Of a stretch of DNA of 64,000 nt, positions 1 through 12,975 are shown in pieces (the stretch's first letter is position 1; each line of letters opens with the position of its first letter). The notes below the pieces were generated by a model. The model ran no database searches. It saw nothing but the letters and a program-made list of their open reading frames with translations, and had not been told where the DNA came from. The stretch is taken from positions 372,001-436,000 of the forward strand of contig JAPDRO010000004.1 in assembly GCA_030247885.1 (NCBI GenBank), in the 5' to 3' direction. The translations under genes were made by a program, and so were the position numbers. Source of the stretch: Taxawa tesnikishii (nom. ined.) (taxonomy: Eukaryota > Ascomycota > Dothideomycetes > Dothideales).

Positions 1-2157
1 GCCATTGGAAGACGGACCGCCGAGATACTTCTCCATGAAGGAGATGTAGTCGTACTTTGGCAGATCGCGATCCTCTTGCAGGTCCGGTCCACGATGTTCG
101 GGCATGCTCTTGACCAGATCCTCAATCAGCTCGTCCGGAATGAGCGAGTGCCTGAGATCCAGCTCAGTAACGTAAGGCTGCATCACGCTGTCAGCTAGTG
201 AATTTGTTACGGTGTTGGAGGGTAAACCCACCTTCCCATCCGCCACCTCCCTAAAACTCTCAAACACCTGCTCCGCCGTGTTCTGATCCTCGGTGACATC
301 GACCATGAACCTAATAAACTGCTCGAAGCTCACACTTCCGCTTCCCCGCTGACGACCAGGAAATTCTCATGCATCTCCGCCTCGTCATACACCAACCCTA
401 AACTCGCCAAGGCAGCCGAAAACTCCAGTTCCTGCAGAGAGTTCGAACCGTCTCGGTCGAAGTGTCGGAACACAGACTCGAACTCTTCAAGTTGGATGGG
501 TGTCAAGTTCGTCATGTTACGAGCGACCATCTGGTTCTCGAGGAAGGCGAGTTTCTTCTGTACGGAGGAGCGGACGAGGCCTAGCTCGTACGCTAGCTCT
601 TCGTATGTGTAGGTTGTATAGTCGTTCTCTTCGATGTTGGCTTCTTGACATTGAGCGTCGAGACGTTCGATCAGAGTCAGATATTGGTCTAGAGGCGGTA
701 GTGATTCGGATATACGCGTGGTGTGAGAAAGCTGGTCTTCGACATCCCCTTCAAGACCGGATATGCTGATACTGAGAGTGTTGAGAGCCAGAGCAAAATC
801 GTTCGCCCTCTCCGCAAAGGATTTTCGTAGAGAGTTCTTGATGTCGCGGATCGTCTCGTTGATGATCTTACTCCGTTCCCTCTCCGCTTGCATCAGCCCA
901 GCCCAAGCCACGTCCAGTGCGTCCAGGCTGAGCTCTGGCGGCGGTTCGTAGGGTCGTAGCCGGTAAGTACTCAGTTTCGTCTTGATGTTTCCCAGCAAGC
1001 CCACGAGATCACTCTTTTCAGCCACCCATTTCCTCTTCTGGCTGCTCTTGTACCTCGTAAACTCCTGGCTCTGCTCTTTCGCATCTGCGTATGTGCCTTC
1101 GAAGGTAGCTTCTTTCCATCGCTTCTGCTGTTCCGCAATCTGGCGCAGAAGCTCGCGCATTCTTCGCTCGAAACTGTTCTGCATCTCCCACGCTCCTTGC
1201 ATGTTGGTCACGAACTTCTCCACCCGTCTTCCGGCGTTTTCTACTCGCTCCATCTGAGAGAAGGCGTGGAACCAGTAGGCAATGTAAGTCATTAAAGATC
1301 GCTCGTCGGGCTTCGGAACGTCGCAGACATCCTCGACATCCAATAGATCTGGAATACCAATCTCCTTTGACGCGATATCGAAGGCCAATTGCATGTTTCC
1401 GCGGTGGTCGGACTTGTCGAGCTTGTCGTAATCAATAAGGTCTGGACGATGGATATCGAGCAGTGCGCAACTGCCAATGTGTCAGCCCTTTGTCTCCGCC
1501 TCCCTTCGTACCACGTCCAACATACAACGCCAGTCCGTCATTCCAGCTGCCCGAGAAGTCCCGCACGTCAACCTCATCGTAACACGCGGTCTTCCTCTGA
1601 CACCACAACAGCAGACCTTCTCTTGCGCTCAATCCCTCCTCGTTGATATCACTGATTGTGAACCGCAGAATGAGCGTCCATATGAGACCGAGAATGATCT
1701 TCCGGTTGCCGTCGACGATGTCCTCCGCACCAATATTCGTCAGTTGTATTCGTCGCCCTTTATGAAGTCCAGCGCCTTGTTAACGTTCTCGAATCGCTGC
1801 ACTCGCAGTTTGGGGCGCGAGGCATACCGGCCTAGTGACTCATTCGAGAGGATTTCCAGGAGGTGAATCAATATGACCTAAACCAAAGACTCTCAGTGTC
1901 CACGCTCCCAGAATGATTGCTTGTCTTAGATAGAGGGCGGAACGGAAGTGCGGGCAGTGATGGGGAAGGACTCACGCCGTCCGAGAGATCCTTCACCAGG
2001 TCTTGGATTTCAACGTCCCTGACTTTCAGTTTATTGTTGAGCCTACATTGAAAGTGAGTTCAAGTCTTGAGGCAGGCCCGATAGTGTCCTAGCCATACCA
2101 TTTACCGAAGGTCTTCTCCTGGACCTTTATCCAGCTCTGCTCAAGCAATACTGCCAT
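1..2157 (-). CDS. acnA: Alpha-actinin (actin cross-linker), 3' end cut by window edge
   Basis: Actin-bundling protein of contractile rings and hyphal tips. Exons read on the minus strand are 2099-2157, 1976-2042, 1529-1877 and 1-1470; all introns have GT...AG ends. The start at 2157 gives M-A-V-L-L-E-Q-S-W followed by a first calponin-homology domain ([14 protein letters not shown]). A second CH domain contains W-N-D-G-L-A and H-R-P-D-L-I-D-Y-D. Coiled-coil spectrin repeats follow, then EF-hands (the D-R-D-G-S-N-S loop and S-F-E-Q-F-I-R-F-M). The frame breaks twice, at the CCC run 1756-1758 and the CCCC run 344-347. Adding one base at each restores the family sequence, and the exon 3/4 phase closes only with the first correction. 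I read this as sequencing error in an intact gene. The C-terminal EF-hand region runs off the left edge. Family assignment is firm; the symbol follows Aspergillus usage. Confidence 0.93.
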
Positions 2158-3126
2158 GGTTGCACCATGTGAACTTCAGCGAACATGCAGATATCCAACC
2201 TCATGCAAGGTACGGCGTTCTCGATAAGCTTGTGCAAAACAGGAAACGCTCCAACTATTACGAAAAGGCAAAGGGTGTAAGGGTCAAGACAGCAGGTGGG
2301 GATACTGTTGATGGGATGGCTCTCTCCGCACAAATAAGTCCGATGGAAGGTCAACATCGGGCCGCCGAACCCTGGCAACTTTGCCGAACTTCAAACACAC
2401 GATCTGCGCACATATAGTCCATAAAGGGGATAGTTGTTGAACAGGAGATTGAAGCAAGGCGCTTGTTCTGTCAACATGCTGAAGGGAACCTCAGCCATGA
2501 TGAAGATTACCATGATGGTGCTTTCAAGTATCAACCGCCGACCCTCAGCTCCACGCTTGTGCATCCACTCGTTGCAATGCGAAGGACAACAAGAATCTAC
2601 TTTACTACGGATTGGGGATGCGTACAACATGACGGCCCAAGTCAAGGACTATGATTCAATATCAGTTCTCTGGACAGAGGCTTTCGCGGCCAGTGTCAAC
2701 GCCGCCTTCCAGGCTGCAGGTTGTTGGGCTACGTCCTCGTTGATAGCAATCAGCATCACGCTGGTGCACGCAGAGGTTCACGAACATGTTTCAGTCACTA
2801 AACGAAAAAGGAAGCGATGGGAAAGAATCAACGGTATCACCTTCAATGTCTTCTTTCATTTTTCGACCCAGACGCCTGTCTTGCCATCAAAACCCCGTAT
2901 CGTCCGGTCTCCCTCGTTATCCAACACCACCCCAATCCCTATTCCCAATTGCTTTTCATCTGCGATCAAAGGGTATCTGATACTACAAAAAGAGAGGGAA
3001 CAAAAAGGACCAATCATTGCAAGAAAGAAAAACATGGTCATGATGTTCGTGAAATCCTCGTTCCGGCCGAGCCCACAAACCACCCGAACCGACCATCCAC
3101 CCACTGAACAAAAGAAATAAAAGGTC
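2158..3126. other. Intergenic, 5' flank of alpha-actinin gene and 3' flank of the CRIB gene
   Basis: About 970 bases between the alpha-actinin start and the stop of the next minus-strand gene. It should hold the alpha-actinin promoter and the neighbour's 3' UTR. A plus-strand open frame (2434-3120, 228 codons) crosses it, but it has no recognisable domain and does not look coding. Confidence 0.5.
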
Positions 3127-5522
3127 TCAAATCCACGCTGGCCAACCCTCCTGCTGCGGAGGACTAGTCGGCGGCGTCGTCGTCAATTGCCTCAACCACC
3201 CCTGGTCCTGCACCTGCCTGCTCGGACTCGTCAACGGCGTCGCACCGCCCTTGGAGCTCTGAGCATGGCTCAGCCGACTGGGTGTCGTGGGTCTCGAACC
3301 CCTTTCCCTTTGTACAGCGCGCCCCGCCGCCTGCAGCGCGGCGCGATCACCGGGAGATTGCGGCCTGCGCATGATAAAAGGGTCGACGATGGAGCCTGGT
3401 GTTGTGGCTAAAACGAAGGAACCCATTGAGACGGGGGAGAGAGGCGGGGAAGGGATTGGGATGGTGAGACCTTGGGCGCGTTTGCGTTGTTTGGAAGCTT
3501 TGGAAGTGGAGGAAGAGGAGGAGGCGGTGTTGGGGATGCTGGGGAGCGCACCCTTGGGTGGTGGAACGGGAGGAAGGCAGGTCGCGACGAGGCCGCGGGG
3601 AAGGTGTGAGCCGTCGAAACTTTTCCTGCGTCGGAGAGCTGCGGCGGGAAGACTGGAGGGAGTGGCTATGGACCATCGACCCATGATGTCCTTCTGCGCG
3701 TGCGATGTGATGCCGCTGTCGAGTGATCTTGTACGCGTAAGCTCTTTCTTGCGATTGAATTGTGAGAGAGGTGATATGATGAAGGAACTGCGGAAGCCGA
3801 AGTAGTCGCCACTCCTCGTCGATTTAGACGGAAGCGCTCGTGGTGAGACCTGTGGTGAGTCTGCTTTCCTGCGAGCAGCCAGCGTTGAAGGAACTTTAGC
3901 GTCGTTGTTCGGGTGCTCGGTGTGGCATCCGTCAAAGCCGGCGAACAACGCTGCCTCACTGAGAGCCCTTGAACTCTTCGCGCGTACATGCCGGACGGCA
4001 GGTCGGAGTAATGCTCCACCGTCTGTTCTTCGACCCGGTGCGGGCTTTGTTGGCGTTGTTAATGATTGATCCTCGTACTGGGACGTAACTGAAGCATTGC
4101 GGCTCGATGCTGCTGAGTCCCAGTCGAAATCGCAGCTCGATTCAGCCTCGACAAAATAGCAAAAATCCACATCGTCTTCCCAAGATTCTCCAGAGGTTAG
4201 GCTTGGGACATTGAACTCGTCGGCGCTGAAGGACCCACCTTCAGATGAGGTACGCGTGTCCTGGAGAAAAGGGTTGAAGGCAAAGGCGTTGCCGAGCGGC
4301 TTTGGGGTGGTGCCTGTCTCAAGCAATGCATTGTTCGGAGACCGGAAAGGCGGAGGCGGCAGGTTCAAAAATCCCTTTGCTGGGGAGTTTGGCCCGGAAC
4401 AGTTTTCAGCTTCTTCGCGGATAGCGTCGAGGCTGTTGTTGTAGTCGATGGCCGAGGTTGATCTGATAGGATGCGCGTACAAGTGTGATGGATGTGGCTG
4501 TTCTTTGTTCGGTTCATCGTCCAAGTTGCGGAGTGCTGGGTGAATCATGGTAGGTGGTTCTCTATGCTCAAGTCTTAACGACTCAAGAGACCCAGAGAAC
4601 AATTCGCGACGAGTGAGGCTGGAAGCACGAGACCTCGTCTCATCCTCTTGCACTGCCCGGCTGAGTTCTACAGAGCTTGCTGCAGCGATGTGCTGTTTGG
4701 GAGGACTTCGGACTTTGGTAACGTCGAGGTTGTCAGCTTTGATGCCGCGCAGCTGACTATTGGGAGTTTGGTAAGCTGATGCGGCCCAGAACTCTGATAC
4801 GAGCTCGTTGTAAGGGATAGACTTGATTTCAGGGAGCTGTTCAGGTTGAGTGTGGGAGACATGTTGGAAGTTGAACGGCGGGGATATGGTCGACTTCTTG
4901 TAATGACGGTAGACTGCATCCATTAGCATCTGCCGCCTGTACGTTTCGGTAGATGGTACCCACAATCGTCCGCGGAGGTGGCCGGACGCTCCTCGTCCTC
5001 TTCCATCATGGACATTCGTGAGGTCCTTCCATCCCCTCTCATCCATCGCAAGATTGGCTCATCAACTACGCTTGCTGTCCTAGACGACCTGGTAGACCAT
5101 TTGCGGGAAAACATGGAAGAGCGGCGACTCTCCGGAGGCGAGAACACATCTCCGTCGTTGTCCGATACTGTGTGGGGACGAGGAGGGGAGGAGTGCCTCG
5201 TAGTGACACCTCTGCCGAACTCTGGTGCGTGGAACAAGTGCGCAAAGGTGTCCAACGAAACATTGCTTGTACTGAAGTCAGAGTTGCGAGAGAACAGTGA
5301 GAGTCTTTTCCGAGAAGAAGAGCTGTTGCGGTTTGATGAGCGGATTGAGGATGCGGCTCCGGAAAGAGATCGGCTGGATCGCTCCAACAGAGACGGACGT
5401 GAGATGGCAGTGGTGGGGTTCCTGGGCTTCTTAGGCGACAGTAAGACATTGGTAGATCTTGATCCAGCACGGCCAGTCCTTTCGTGTTCTTCGACGACTG
5501 ATGTCAACCATTTCGGGGCCAT
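3127..5522 (-). CDS. Serine-rich protein with CRIB-like motif; putative Cdc42/Rac effector
   Basis: A protein of about 800 residues, mostly serine/proline-rich and probably disordered, starting M-A-P-K-W-L-T-S at 5522. Around residues 212-225 lies I-S-P-P-F-N-F-Q-H-V-S-H-T. This fits the CRIB/p21-binding pattern I-S-x-P-x(2-4)-F-x-H-x-x-H, except that the final V-G is T-Q. CRIB motifs bind GTP-loaded Cdc42/Rac, so a polarity effector is inferred. The C-terminal half is low complexity, with many S-P and R-R-x-S sites. The frame switches at the TTT run 4944-4946 (AAA on the coding strand). One added base joins ...Y-H-L-P-K to T-Y-R-R-Q-M-L-M-D-A just before the motif, so the two open frames are one gene. 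No kinase or other catalytic domain was recognised. Confidence 0.75.
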
Positions 5523-8500
5523 GACTGAGTGGGATCAGGCTGCATCACGCAGCGTTGGAAGCAGAGCAAGCACCAAGACGTTGAACGGTCCTCCGTATAA
5601 CGGTCGATGCTTGTGGAACACGGGCAAACGTTTCCAAGAAAGCGTTGGGTGAACGAGGAACTATATAAAGCGAGAGTCGGGGCAGAGGAAAATTGTGAAA
5701 AAGAGACGAGTGATTTCGAGAGAGAGACACGGAAAACAAATAAGAGAGAACTCGATACGGGTCGCCAGAATAGACCTTGGGCTATTTACTGCGGGTACAC
5801 AACAGTTCGTACCACGGTCTACACGGTGCGGGACGCCCACAAAGTGCATGAGGCTGGCGGGCTGATGGAGCGGTTGGATCCACATGTGGGATGACGAGGG
5901 CACCCCTGCTGGGCCCAATCTATCGCGGATGACCTTCGACGTGAGGATGACAAGCATTCCCACGATGGGTAACCTAGCCGGGAAATTGAACACGCACTAG
6001 ACCGAGTTTGCGCTGTAACTTGGTGTCAGAGGCTCAGTGGGTCGCGATGCTTTGGAGCGGCGCGACGAGCGGAGCGTTGCTCCTCGGGTGCAGGTCCAGA
6101 GTTTAATGAAGATGACAGACATGGGAGCTTGAGTTTGAACTAGCAAGGTGCCTGCCTCGTGAGGTTGACGTTTTGACAGGCCCCGTATTTCACCCGCGCC
6201 CACAGGCAAAGCCACCGCCGATCTCAGCCGGGATGGACGCGCCTGTTCAACGCTCGGCAGACTGTTTGTTTTCGGGCGTACCACCAGGCACAGAACGCAG
6301 CGCATGACGGGCAGGTGGGCAGGAGCAACGGTATAGCCCTCCTTCCTCTCCTTCGGGCTAGCCCTACCCTCAGCGCTGCGTGCCTGTGACATTTCCGTGG
6401 TTCAGATAGAGTACAGGTCACCGCGTTGCTCAGTTTCTGCCATCGAACCAGGTTCCCGGTCGGAACACAAACACGATCCTGCGTGAGAGAGCAGCGTGAT
6501 CGACTGTTCGGGGCGGATCCTCGCAAGCGCGGCGGCCAGCCGTTAGTCCGCGGCACGTCGCCAAAGCTGCGCGCGAATCATGATTTCGCCGACGACCAGG
6601 CGGCGCAACGCTTTCCGCCGTGGATCTCAAGGTTGACGTGCGTTTAGAACACAGCTCCATCCAATGGCATTCGTGTCCGGGAAGGCGCTTTACGCAAGCT
6701 CTGAAGGCGCTGATTGGCCTGCTGGGGTTTGGGCTTTCCATTTTCGGTCTTCCCGTGACACGGCGTGCCTCGAAGCTGCGCGCCGTGAGACATTGATTGA
6801 CGCCCGGGCGCTCTCGATAGGTCATGGTCGAGTTGCACTGCGATGGTTACATGTTGACTGCTGCGGGTTTGGCAAGGATGGCTATTTGCAGTCTTGCGCG
6901 CATGTTTCTGATTTGAATCGTTGAGCCAAGATATTGTCGCATGCTACAATCCTCAATCCTGAATCCTTCCTCGCGACTACTAGGGAGTGCTAGTCGCATA
7001 CTGTCTGTACGCTGCAGGGGCGCTCAGCGTGTAGCTTCCGAGATGCCCCGCGGCGATCTTTTAATCTATTCCTCGCTTTGGTTTACCCCAAGGACTGCCT
7101 CCTGCATGGAGAGGTTTCTATCGCACGTAGGAAGAAGCATCATATGCCTGTCCTGGCCCATAACACGACCTGTATGCATACGGTCGTATTGGCGCACACA
7201 ATGACCAGGCCGGTGGGTGATGAATTGCGATGCGGTGCAGCTCATGTGGGTCTGGACAACACAGATATCCACAAACAACATCTTGTCTATTTTGAGCGGC
7301 AGTTGTCCCTCTCGACTGTCGCGTGCTGCTCACACAATGCGGTAGAAAAACACACCACCAAGCGACCATGTCTATGCTGCAAGTCGACTTGTGACAAGCG
7401 AGACGGGCGCGTTCTTCCACTACTGTCATCAACAACGACAAGCGTGAGTCCGGTCTTGTCACGGAAGAACTGCCGGACGTCGAATCCGGAGAGACTTGGT
7501 GATCTGTCTCAGAAAACGGCCGGACCGAGACATGAGCACTTACCGTTACCCATCACTATCGAATGTCGCAACCCCCGCGAAAACCGATGCATCAGGTTCG
7601 GTACGGCGTCGACTCTTCAAGAGAGGTGGAATGGGGTGGCGATCGAACGGAGTTCGGATACCTCATGGCTCGCGACTGAACCACCACTCTTCCGTGCCAA
7701 ACTCTTCCCCTACCGTGCACCTTCCTGCCTCGTCCACATATTTCAGGTAGCGAATCACTTAAGCTAAAACATGGGAAGAGAATTGCAATTGCCGAGTTCA
7801 TTTTTTTCGCCTAGTCCAATTTAATATGGAATGGAAGCCGATACAGCAGCTAGCCCGCGGAGTCAAGACCAATGCTCCGCAAGGTGACGTCTCAACTCCA
7901 ATAAACCCAACTATCCACGAAAACACGCCCGCAGCAGTTCGCGCGGCTGTCTCCCCGAACTGGTGGACATTGCAAACGTGACAAGGACGAATTGACAAGG
8001 CTAGGCAAGGTTCGCAAGCATGAACGTCGAGCAGAGCCGCGAACAGGGGCAGATGCAACAGGCCCAAGCAACTTCGTAGGGGTTCCATGCGTGAACCTAC
8101 TTCCTTCGCGGTACTGACATCCAACCATATCGCCCAGCAAAACATACGATGGTGTGCACTTCATCAACGCGGATGCGACGGGTAGCCGCACCCGTGCTCT
8201 GCGGCCCGTATACATCCTTGCCCATGTCCCTGCCATGTTGATCTATCGCCTACACCCAACCCGGCATCTACAGACATGCCCCGCACTGATCGTTGGCAAC
8301 GCATCGAAAGTCGTTATCTTCCAGCATTACTCCTGGAAGAACGACTACAGGGTCTTATTCGAGATCTCCAAGAACGCCGGAGGCTGAGGTGTTGAGCCCG
8401 CGCATCGGCTCCGCTCGAACCTTCTGCGAACCCGCGACCCAGGGTTGTTTTGTTGACAGAAGTGCTTGATAACAAACATCCTTTCTCATCTTAGACCCAC

Positions 8501-9750
8501 GCGCTCTCACACAGGCAGAAGCAGAGTTCACACACTTCGTACTCATACTCATTCCGCTCGTTGCTCGACGCTCCGTAGACAAGCAAGTAGGAGTGCGGGG
8601 CTGAGTACGGACACAGCTGGGTGATGGTTTCAGATCAACTCACTTGTGGTGGGGGGAAATCCCAACGGTCGGTATAGCCTATAGGCAAAATGTCATGAGT
8701 TCAGTAACCCCAAGCCCCTCCCGCTCAATGCGCGAACGGGCCTGAGGAAGATCGCACCGAACAGCAACCAACAAGGGTCGAGTTAAATAGAGAGAAGCTG
8801 CAAGTTCGGTGCTTTGTAGGCTCAATTACCATTGCTCCGGCTTCGCACAGTTCAGTCGCGTCCAAGGGTCTACCTTGTCATGCTGCATTTGACCAACAAC
8901 ACGAGGTCCCTCGAAGATCAGCTCATGGCTAGTTACAAATCAGTGGGGCCCTCACCTGGCTTGAGCTGGAGGCGAGCCTAGCCGATCCCGGAACGCCAGT
9001 GGAGGTGCATGCCTACCTACTCCTTGGTAAGAATAGGGATGTGTTTCTAGTAGAGAGGAGCGACGAGCATCACACACACACACCTCAACACCACGCTATC
9101 CAAAGCGGTGAGGCCTTCGCTTTGTGTGAACTAAACGCTGTCTTCCCTAGCACACGTGATGGTCTTCGTAGGCAGTCACGGCAGAAACACATGGCCACAC
9201 TACTTCCTTACCGCCTCCGTTAGCGTGGGTTGGTTGGATGTATACACATGCACCTTCCCTCCCCTCCCCTCCCCTTCCCTTCCCTTCCTTCGTCTCCATG
9301 TCACCGCATATCCCGGCTCAGTGCGAGATGGATCCAAGGCTTCACTGGAGGGATACAGGCGTTCCGTTGGTTGCAACCCGCTACAAGCTGGTCTTCGAAG
9401 GAGCTCTGTATGCCAAAGCATGAGTAATGGAGGAGCGACGGGGCCGAAATACGAGCAGAAACCCACTGATCTAGACGGTATGCAATGCGATCGCAACACG
9501 CAGTATCCGTGACACGGAAAACTCAACACACTCAATGTGGTTTGAGCATACTGTACTGGCTGGAATCGAGGGATATCAAGTCCATAAGGAAATGCTTCGG
9601 GAACGGGGTTTCCTCTCACAATCCAACACGATCATCATACTCTCGCCTCCCTCCTCGCCCCATCTTCCCTCCCAACGCCTCTACAACTCCCTCAACGCCT
9701 CCCCGCCGCGTTTCCCACGAAACCCGCCCACTCACTGAACAAAATCCCCT
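5523..9750. other. 4.2-kb gene-poor stretch
   Basis: No conserved coding sequence was recognised on either strand. Open frames such as 7078-7767 (+) and 6430-6825 (-) have no family resemblance and overlap one another. The left end must carry the CRIB gene's promoter, and the right end, including the pyrimidine-rich 9640-9720, the 3' flank of SEC12. No terminal inverted repeats, transposase or tRNA were noticed. A non-coding RNA or a heavily decayed element cannot be excluded by reading. Confidence 0.4.
9254..9290 (-). repeat. C-tract array; G-quadruplex-type motif on the minus strand
   Basis: The plus strand is an uninterrupted run of CCC/CCCC blocks separated by one or two T. Read on the minus strand it gives six or more G3-4 blocks with loops of one or two bases, the classic pattern for a stable G-quadruplex, and it is also a polypurine/polypyrimidine tract. 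It lies about 460 bp downstream of the SEC12 stop. Confidence 0.7.
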
Positions 9751-11662
9751 TCAGTACCGTCTCCCCTCCTCATACGTCCACTCTCCCGCCTTGACCAACC
9801 GCTCCCTCCAAGTCTGCTTCTCGTGCTCCTCCAGCTGATGCCAGTGCCGCGCCGCCGTATCCTGCTTCAGATACGCCTCCCTATCCGGGTGAACATCTAC
9901 ACTGAGTCCCGTCTCTCCGGCGTCGGAGCGCAGCACGACTGCCTTCGTGTCTACCACATTGCCAGACGAGCGGTGCAGGTGCAGCAGATCCCTCAACCGC
10001 ATCGCGGTACTGGGGACGGCTGGAACGGCGCCGCTGGCGCTGCTCGCCAGGCTGGATGCCGAGGAGCCGAGTTCTTTGCCCATTCCCTGTGCGACGTTTG
10101 CGGGGCGCGCGAGGAAGTCGCGGGCGCCTGGGGGCAGGAAGTTGCGCATGGCGGTGGTTTGCTGGGGGAAGAAGTAGGACTGCGTGACTATGGCGGAGAC
10201 GAGCACGAGGAAGGAGATTAGTGCGATGTTGAGGTAGCGCGAGTAATTTTCGTCCGAGGGGTGTAGGAGGACGTAGCGGCTGTCGCGCTTTTCGGGGAGA
10301 GGGGTTGAAGTGCGAAGGTGTCTACGACGACGGTGTTACCCATAGAGGTGCTTGCGAGGCGGATATATTGTGGTTGGGGATGTGATGACGGTTTGGACGG
10401 AGATGAGGCTGGTTGTCCGTTCGCGCCTGTCTCTGTTGATGGAGGAGGAGCGCGGAGGGGCGAGTGGAAAGGTTCCCAGCGGACAGCTGTTATGCCGACG
10501 GCGTGAACTTCACGCAGCGTTGTAAAGGATTTGAGGGATGAGAAAGTGTCCGTTGGTCGGGAGTAGTTGAGAGCATACACCTCAATGCTCTGGTCTTGAC
10601 CGGCAACAGCAATTGCTATTTGCTTCGAGCCATCCCTATCCCCATCCAGTGCGCATACGTCCATGCTCATAGCCTGCTTGATGTGCGACGGAAGGACCTT
10701 GTGGAAGTGAACCAGCGCTGGGCCGGTGGGGTACAGGTGCAGAATGGAGAGATCTGCGCCTGTCTTTCCAGGTAGGTTGCTCAGCATCAGGACGTTTTGG
10801 TTATTGTTGAGGAAGCGCAACGCTCTGTACTTGGGTCGCACTTTGTTCTCCGAGGTATCCGGCAATAGTATGCTGTGTATTCTCCGCGGGTTCTTAGGCA
10901 AGAACTGCGCCTTCCTTGATTGGAAATCGTAGGTGATTGTTTGCTCGAAGATGTCATAGTCTGTGCAGTACACGATCGAGAACTCGTTTTCGCCAGAGTC
11001 GTATATGTCCACATCGTTCGCCTCTTGCCCCCGTGGTAATGGCATCGTTGTTATGATTTCAGATTTCGTGATCGGCGTTTTGGTGGCATCGAAGACCACA
11101 ATCTCCGACTTGTTGGCCAGACCGGTAGCTATAGCGCCTATTCTCTTGCTTGCCGACTCTCGTTTCCGCGCCGGAGACAGTCGCAGTACTCTTTGGTATG
11201 TCTCTGGTCCGAGATCCGGTGCGAACAAGGAGCTCTTGCCAGCCAACGATATGCTTCCCTCACTAGAGGTGCCCTCCTTCTCCTCCGCCTTTGGCTCGTC
11301 GGCTTGTTGCGCGCGCTTTCTCGGAGGGTACTTGACATCGAATGCGCGCAGATGCTCGTTCTTTCCCGCCTTCTGGTCCTCCACCGAAGAGTTGATTCCC
11401 GCAAGCGTGATGAGCCCGTCTCTGGAGGCCAGGTTGGCAACGGACGTTACGGAATCCTCATCGCGGGAGAGATTGGCCTCCGCAGCGACCTCCAAAGAAG
11501 AACGCTTTGAACAATCCAGCACAGTGATCTTGTTAGGCACTCCGGATCTCCCTGCACCGCCTCCACCTCCTACTACCAGATAGCCGCGATTGTAAGGATC
11601 GAACTCTGCCGCGAAGATTGGGTAGTCGAGCTTCGTTTTGGTGAAGGAAACGGGGGCGCCAT
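9751..11662 (-). CDS. SEC12: SEC12 guanine-nucleotide exchange factor for Sar1 (COPII assembly)
   Basis: ER membrane protein that loads GTP on Sar1 to start COPII vesicle formation. The reading is 637 residues. An N-terminal WD40-type beta-propeller starts with T-K-L-D-Y-P-I-F-A-A-E-F-D-P-Y and a G-G-G-G-G loop, and ends near A-V-R-W-E-P-F-H-S-P. One membrane span follows (Y-L-N-I-A-L-I-S-F-L-V-L-V-S-A-I-V), then a short lumenal tail. There are no introns. The frame breaks at the GGGGG run 11652-11656, four codons after the start, and at GGGG 10294-10297, just before the membrane span. One added base at each gives a continuous frame divisible by three. The start at 11662 is the only ATG that joins the conserved N-terminus after correction. 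Confidence 0.9.
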
Positions 11663-12975
11663 GGTGGGCAAATGAGTCCTGTGATAACGCGCACTATTGC
11701 AGGTGTTGGAGGAGAACGGTAACAAGGTCGAGGACGAGCGAGGGGTCGGTGTCCGTTATGCGACAAACCGTTCTTCGGTACTAATACTCTAGCACTTGTC
11801 AATGTTGACACAATGCAGGTTCGCTGCACGACTGAGACCCTGTGACGCGGTGGAGTTGAACGCCGCCAAGCCCGAACTGCGACGTGGGGTGTCGATCTGT
11901 CGTACTTTCTTCTCACATCATCTTTTTGTTCAGGAAGTTCTTCTATGCAATGTCCAGTCACAAGCCTTCTTGGACAACTGGTGTGTGTACAAACAGTAGT
12001 TGTGATCATGGCAGGCTCACCTCATCACACTGATCTCACCGCCATTGCTAGCGTGGTCTCGAGGGTATATAGACAACCTACTCTCCCTCCCTTACTCACA
12101 AACAACCAGTCCGTCATGGCTGTTTGGGCAACTCGATAGCCTATCCACGAGGGGACTCTCGACACGTGATCCCATTGTTCGTCGTCAGCCAGTTACTGGT
12201 ACGCAAGGAGGGTCTGTCATCGACCGCATTCACAAGAGCTAATCAGTCCTTCTAGGGGAGCTCAGGTATGAGAGAGCCCTGTCTGGTGCAACAAGCATCA
12301 AGTGGTATGTTCTCGTTTTTTCGTATCTGTGACTAAGCATAGGGGTGTGTAGAGCATACTTGATCTCCTCAAACTCCATGCATAAAGAAAGATTGTCATC
12401 ACCACTGCCACGCAAGAGTGGCAGAATTGAATACTCAAATAGCTGTCGGGACCGGGCTGCGCTTTTAGACATTTTCGGCTCTCACATGGCTTAGGTTGGA
12501 TCACCCGAAGTTTAGTAACGTACAGGTAGTTTCCCAGCATTGTAGGAGGAAACGTCTGAGACTTGTCAGTTCTCTGCGATGGCGAAATAGGGATGGAGAA
12601 TTCGGGGCGTCTCCCGATGACATGGTGTTGAATTCAAAGCCGCGAGGCTGTTCGTTAAAAGTGAGCAATCCAAGTCGTTCATTCACGCATCTCTCGAACT
12701 TCACTTGCCCTCGGCGGAGAAAGGCATGATTTGAGTGAAGCTCTCACATCTCCCTTGATCGTTCCGCACCGCCTTCTTAGTTTCCCCTCCTCTATTGTAC
12801 TTAAGCCTCCTCTATCCCCATCCCCACCCTAACTCTTCCCCAACCTCATCTTCAAGCACTACATCCACGTTCTCTCTTCCACACTCTACCCACCAACGCA
12901 TCATTGAACAACTTACCCATCCACGTCCATACAACAATATCCAACACAAGTCAACTCACACCACAACAAGTCAAG
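11663..12975. promoter_or_regulatory. Divergent promoter region between SEC12 and the SANT-protein gene
   Basis: About 1.3 kb without a convincing coding frame. The right end (12780-12975) is CT-rich and then CA-rich (CCACAACAAGTCAAG just before the ATG), typical of a fungal core promoter and 5' UTR. Open frames at 11796-12472 have no family resemblance. Confidence 0.5.

Noticed and set aside
2434-3120. 228-codon plus-strand open frame
   Set aside because: Low-complexity, K/R- and S-rich end, no family resemblance, overlaps open frames in other phases; likely chance.
7078-7767. 229-codon plus-strand open frame in the gene-poor stretch
   Set aside because: No domain, composition unlike the real genes, competing frames on the other strand.
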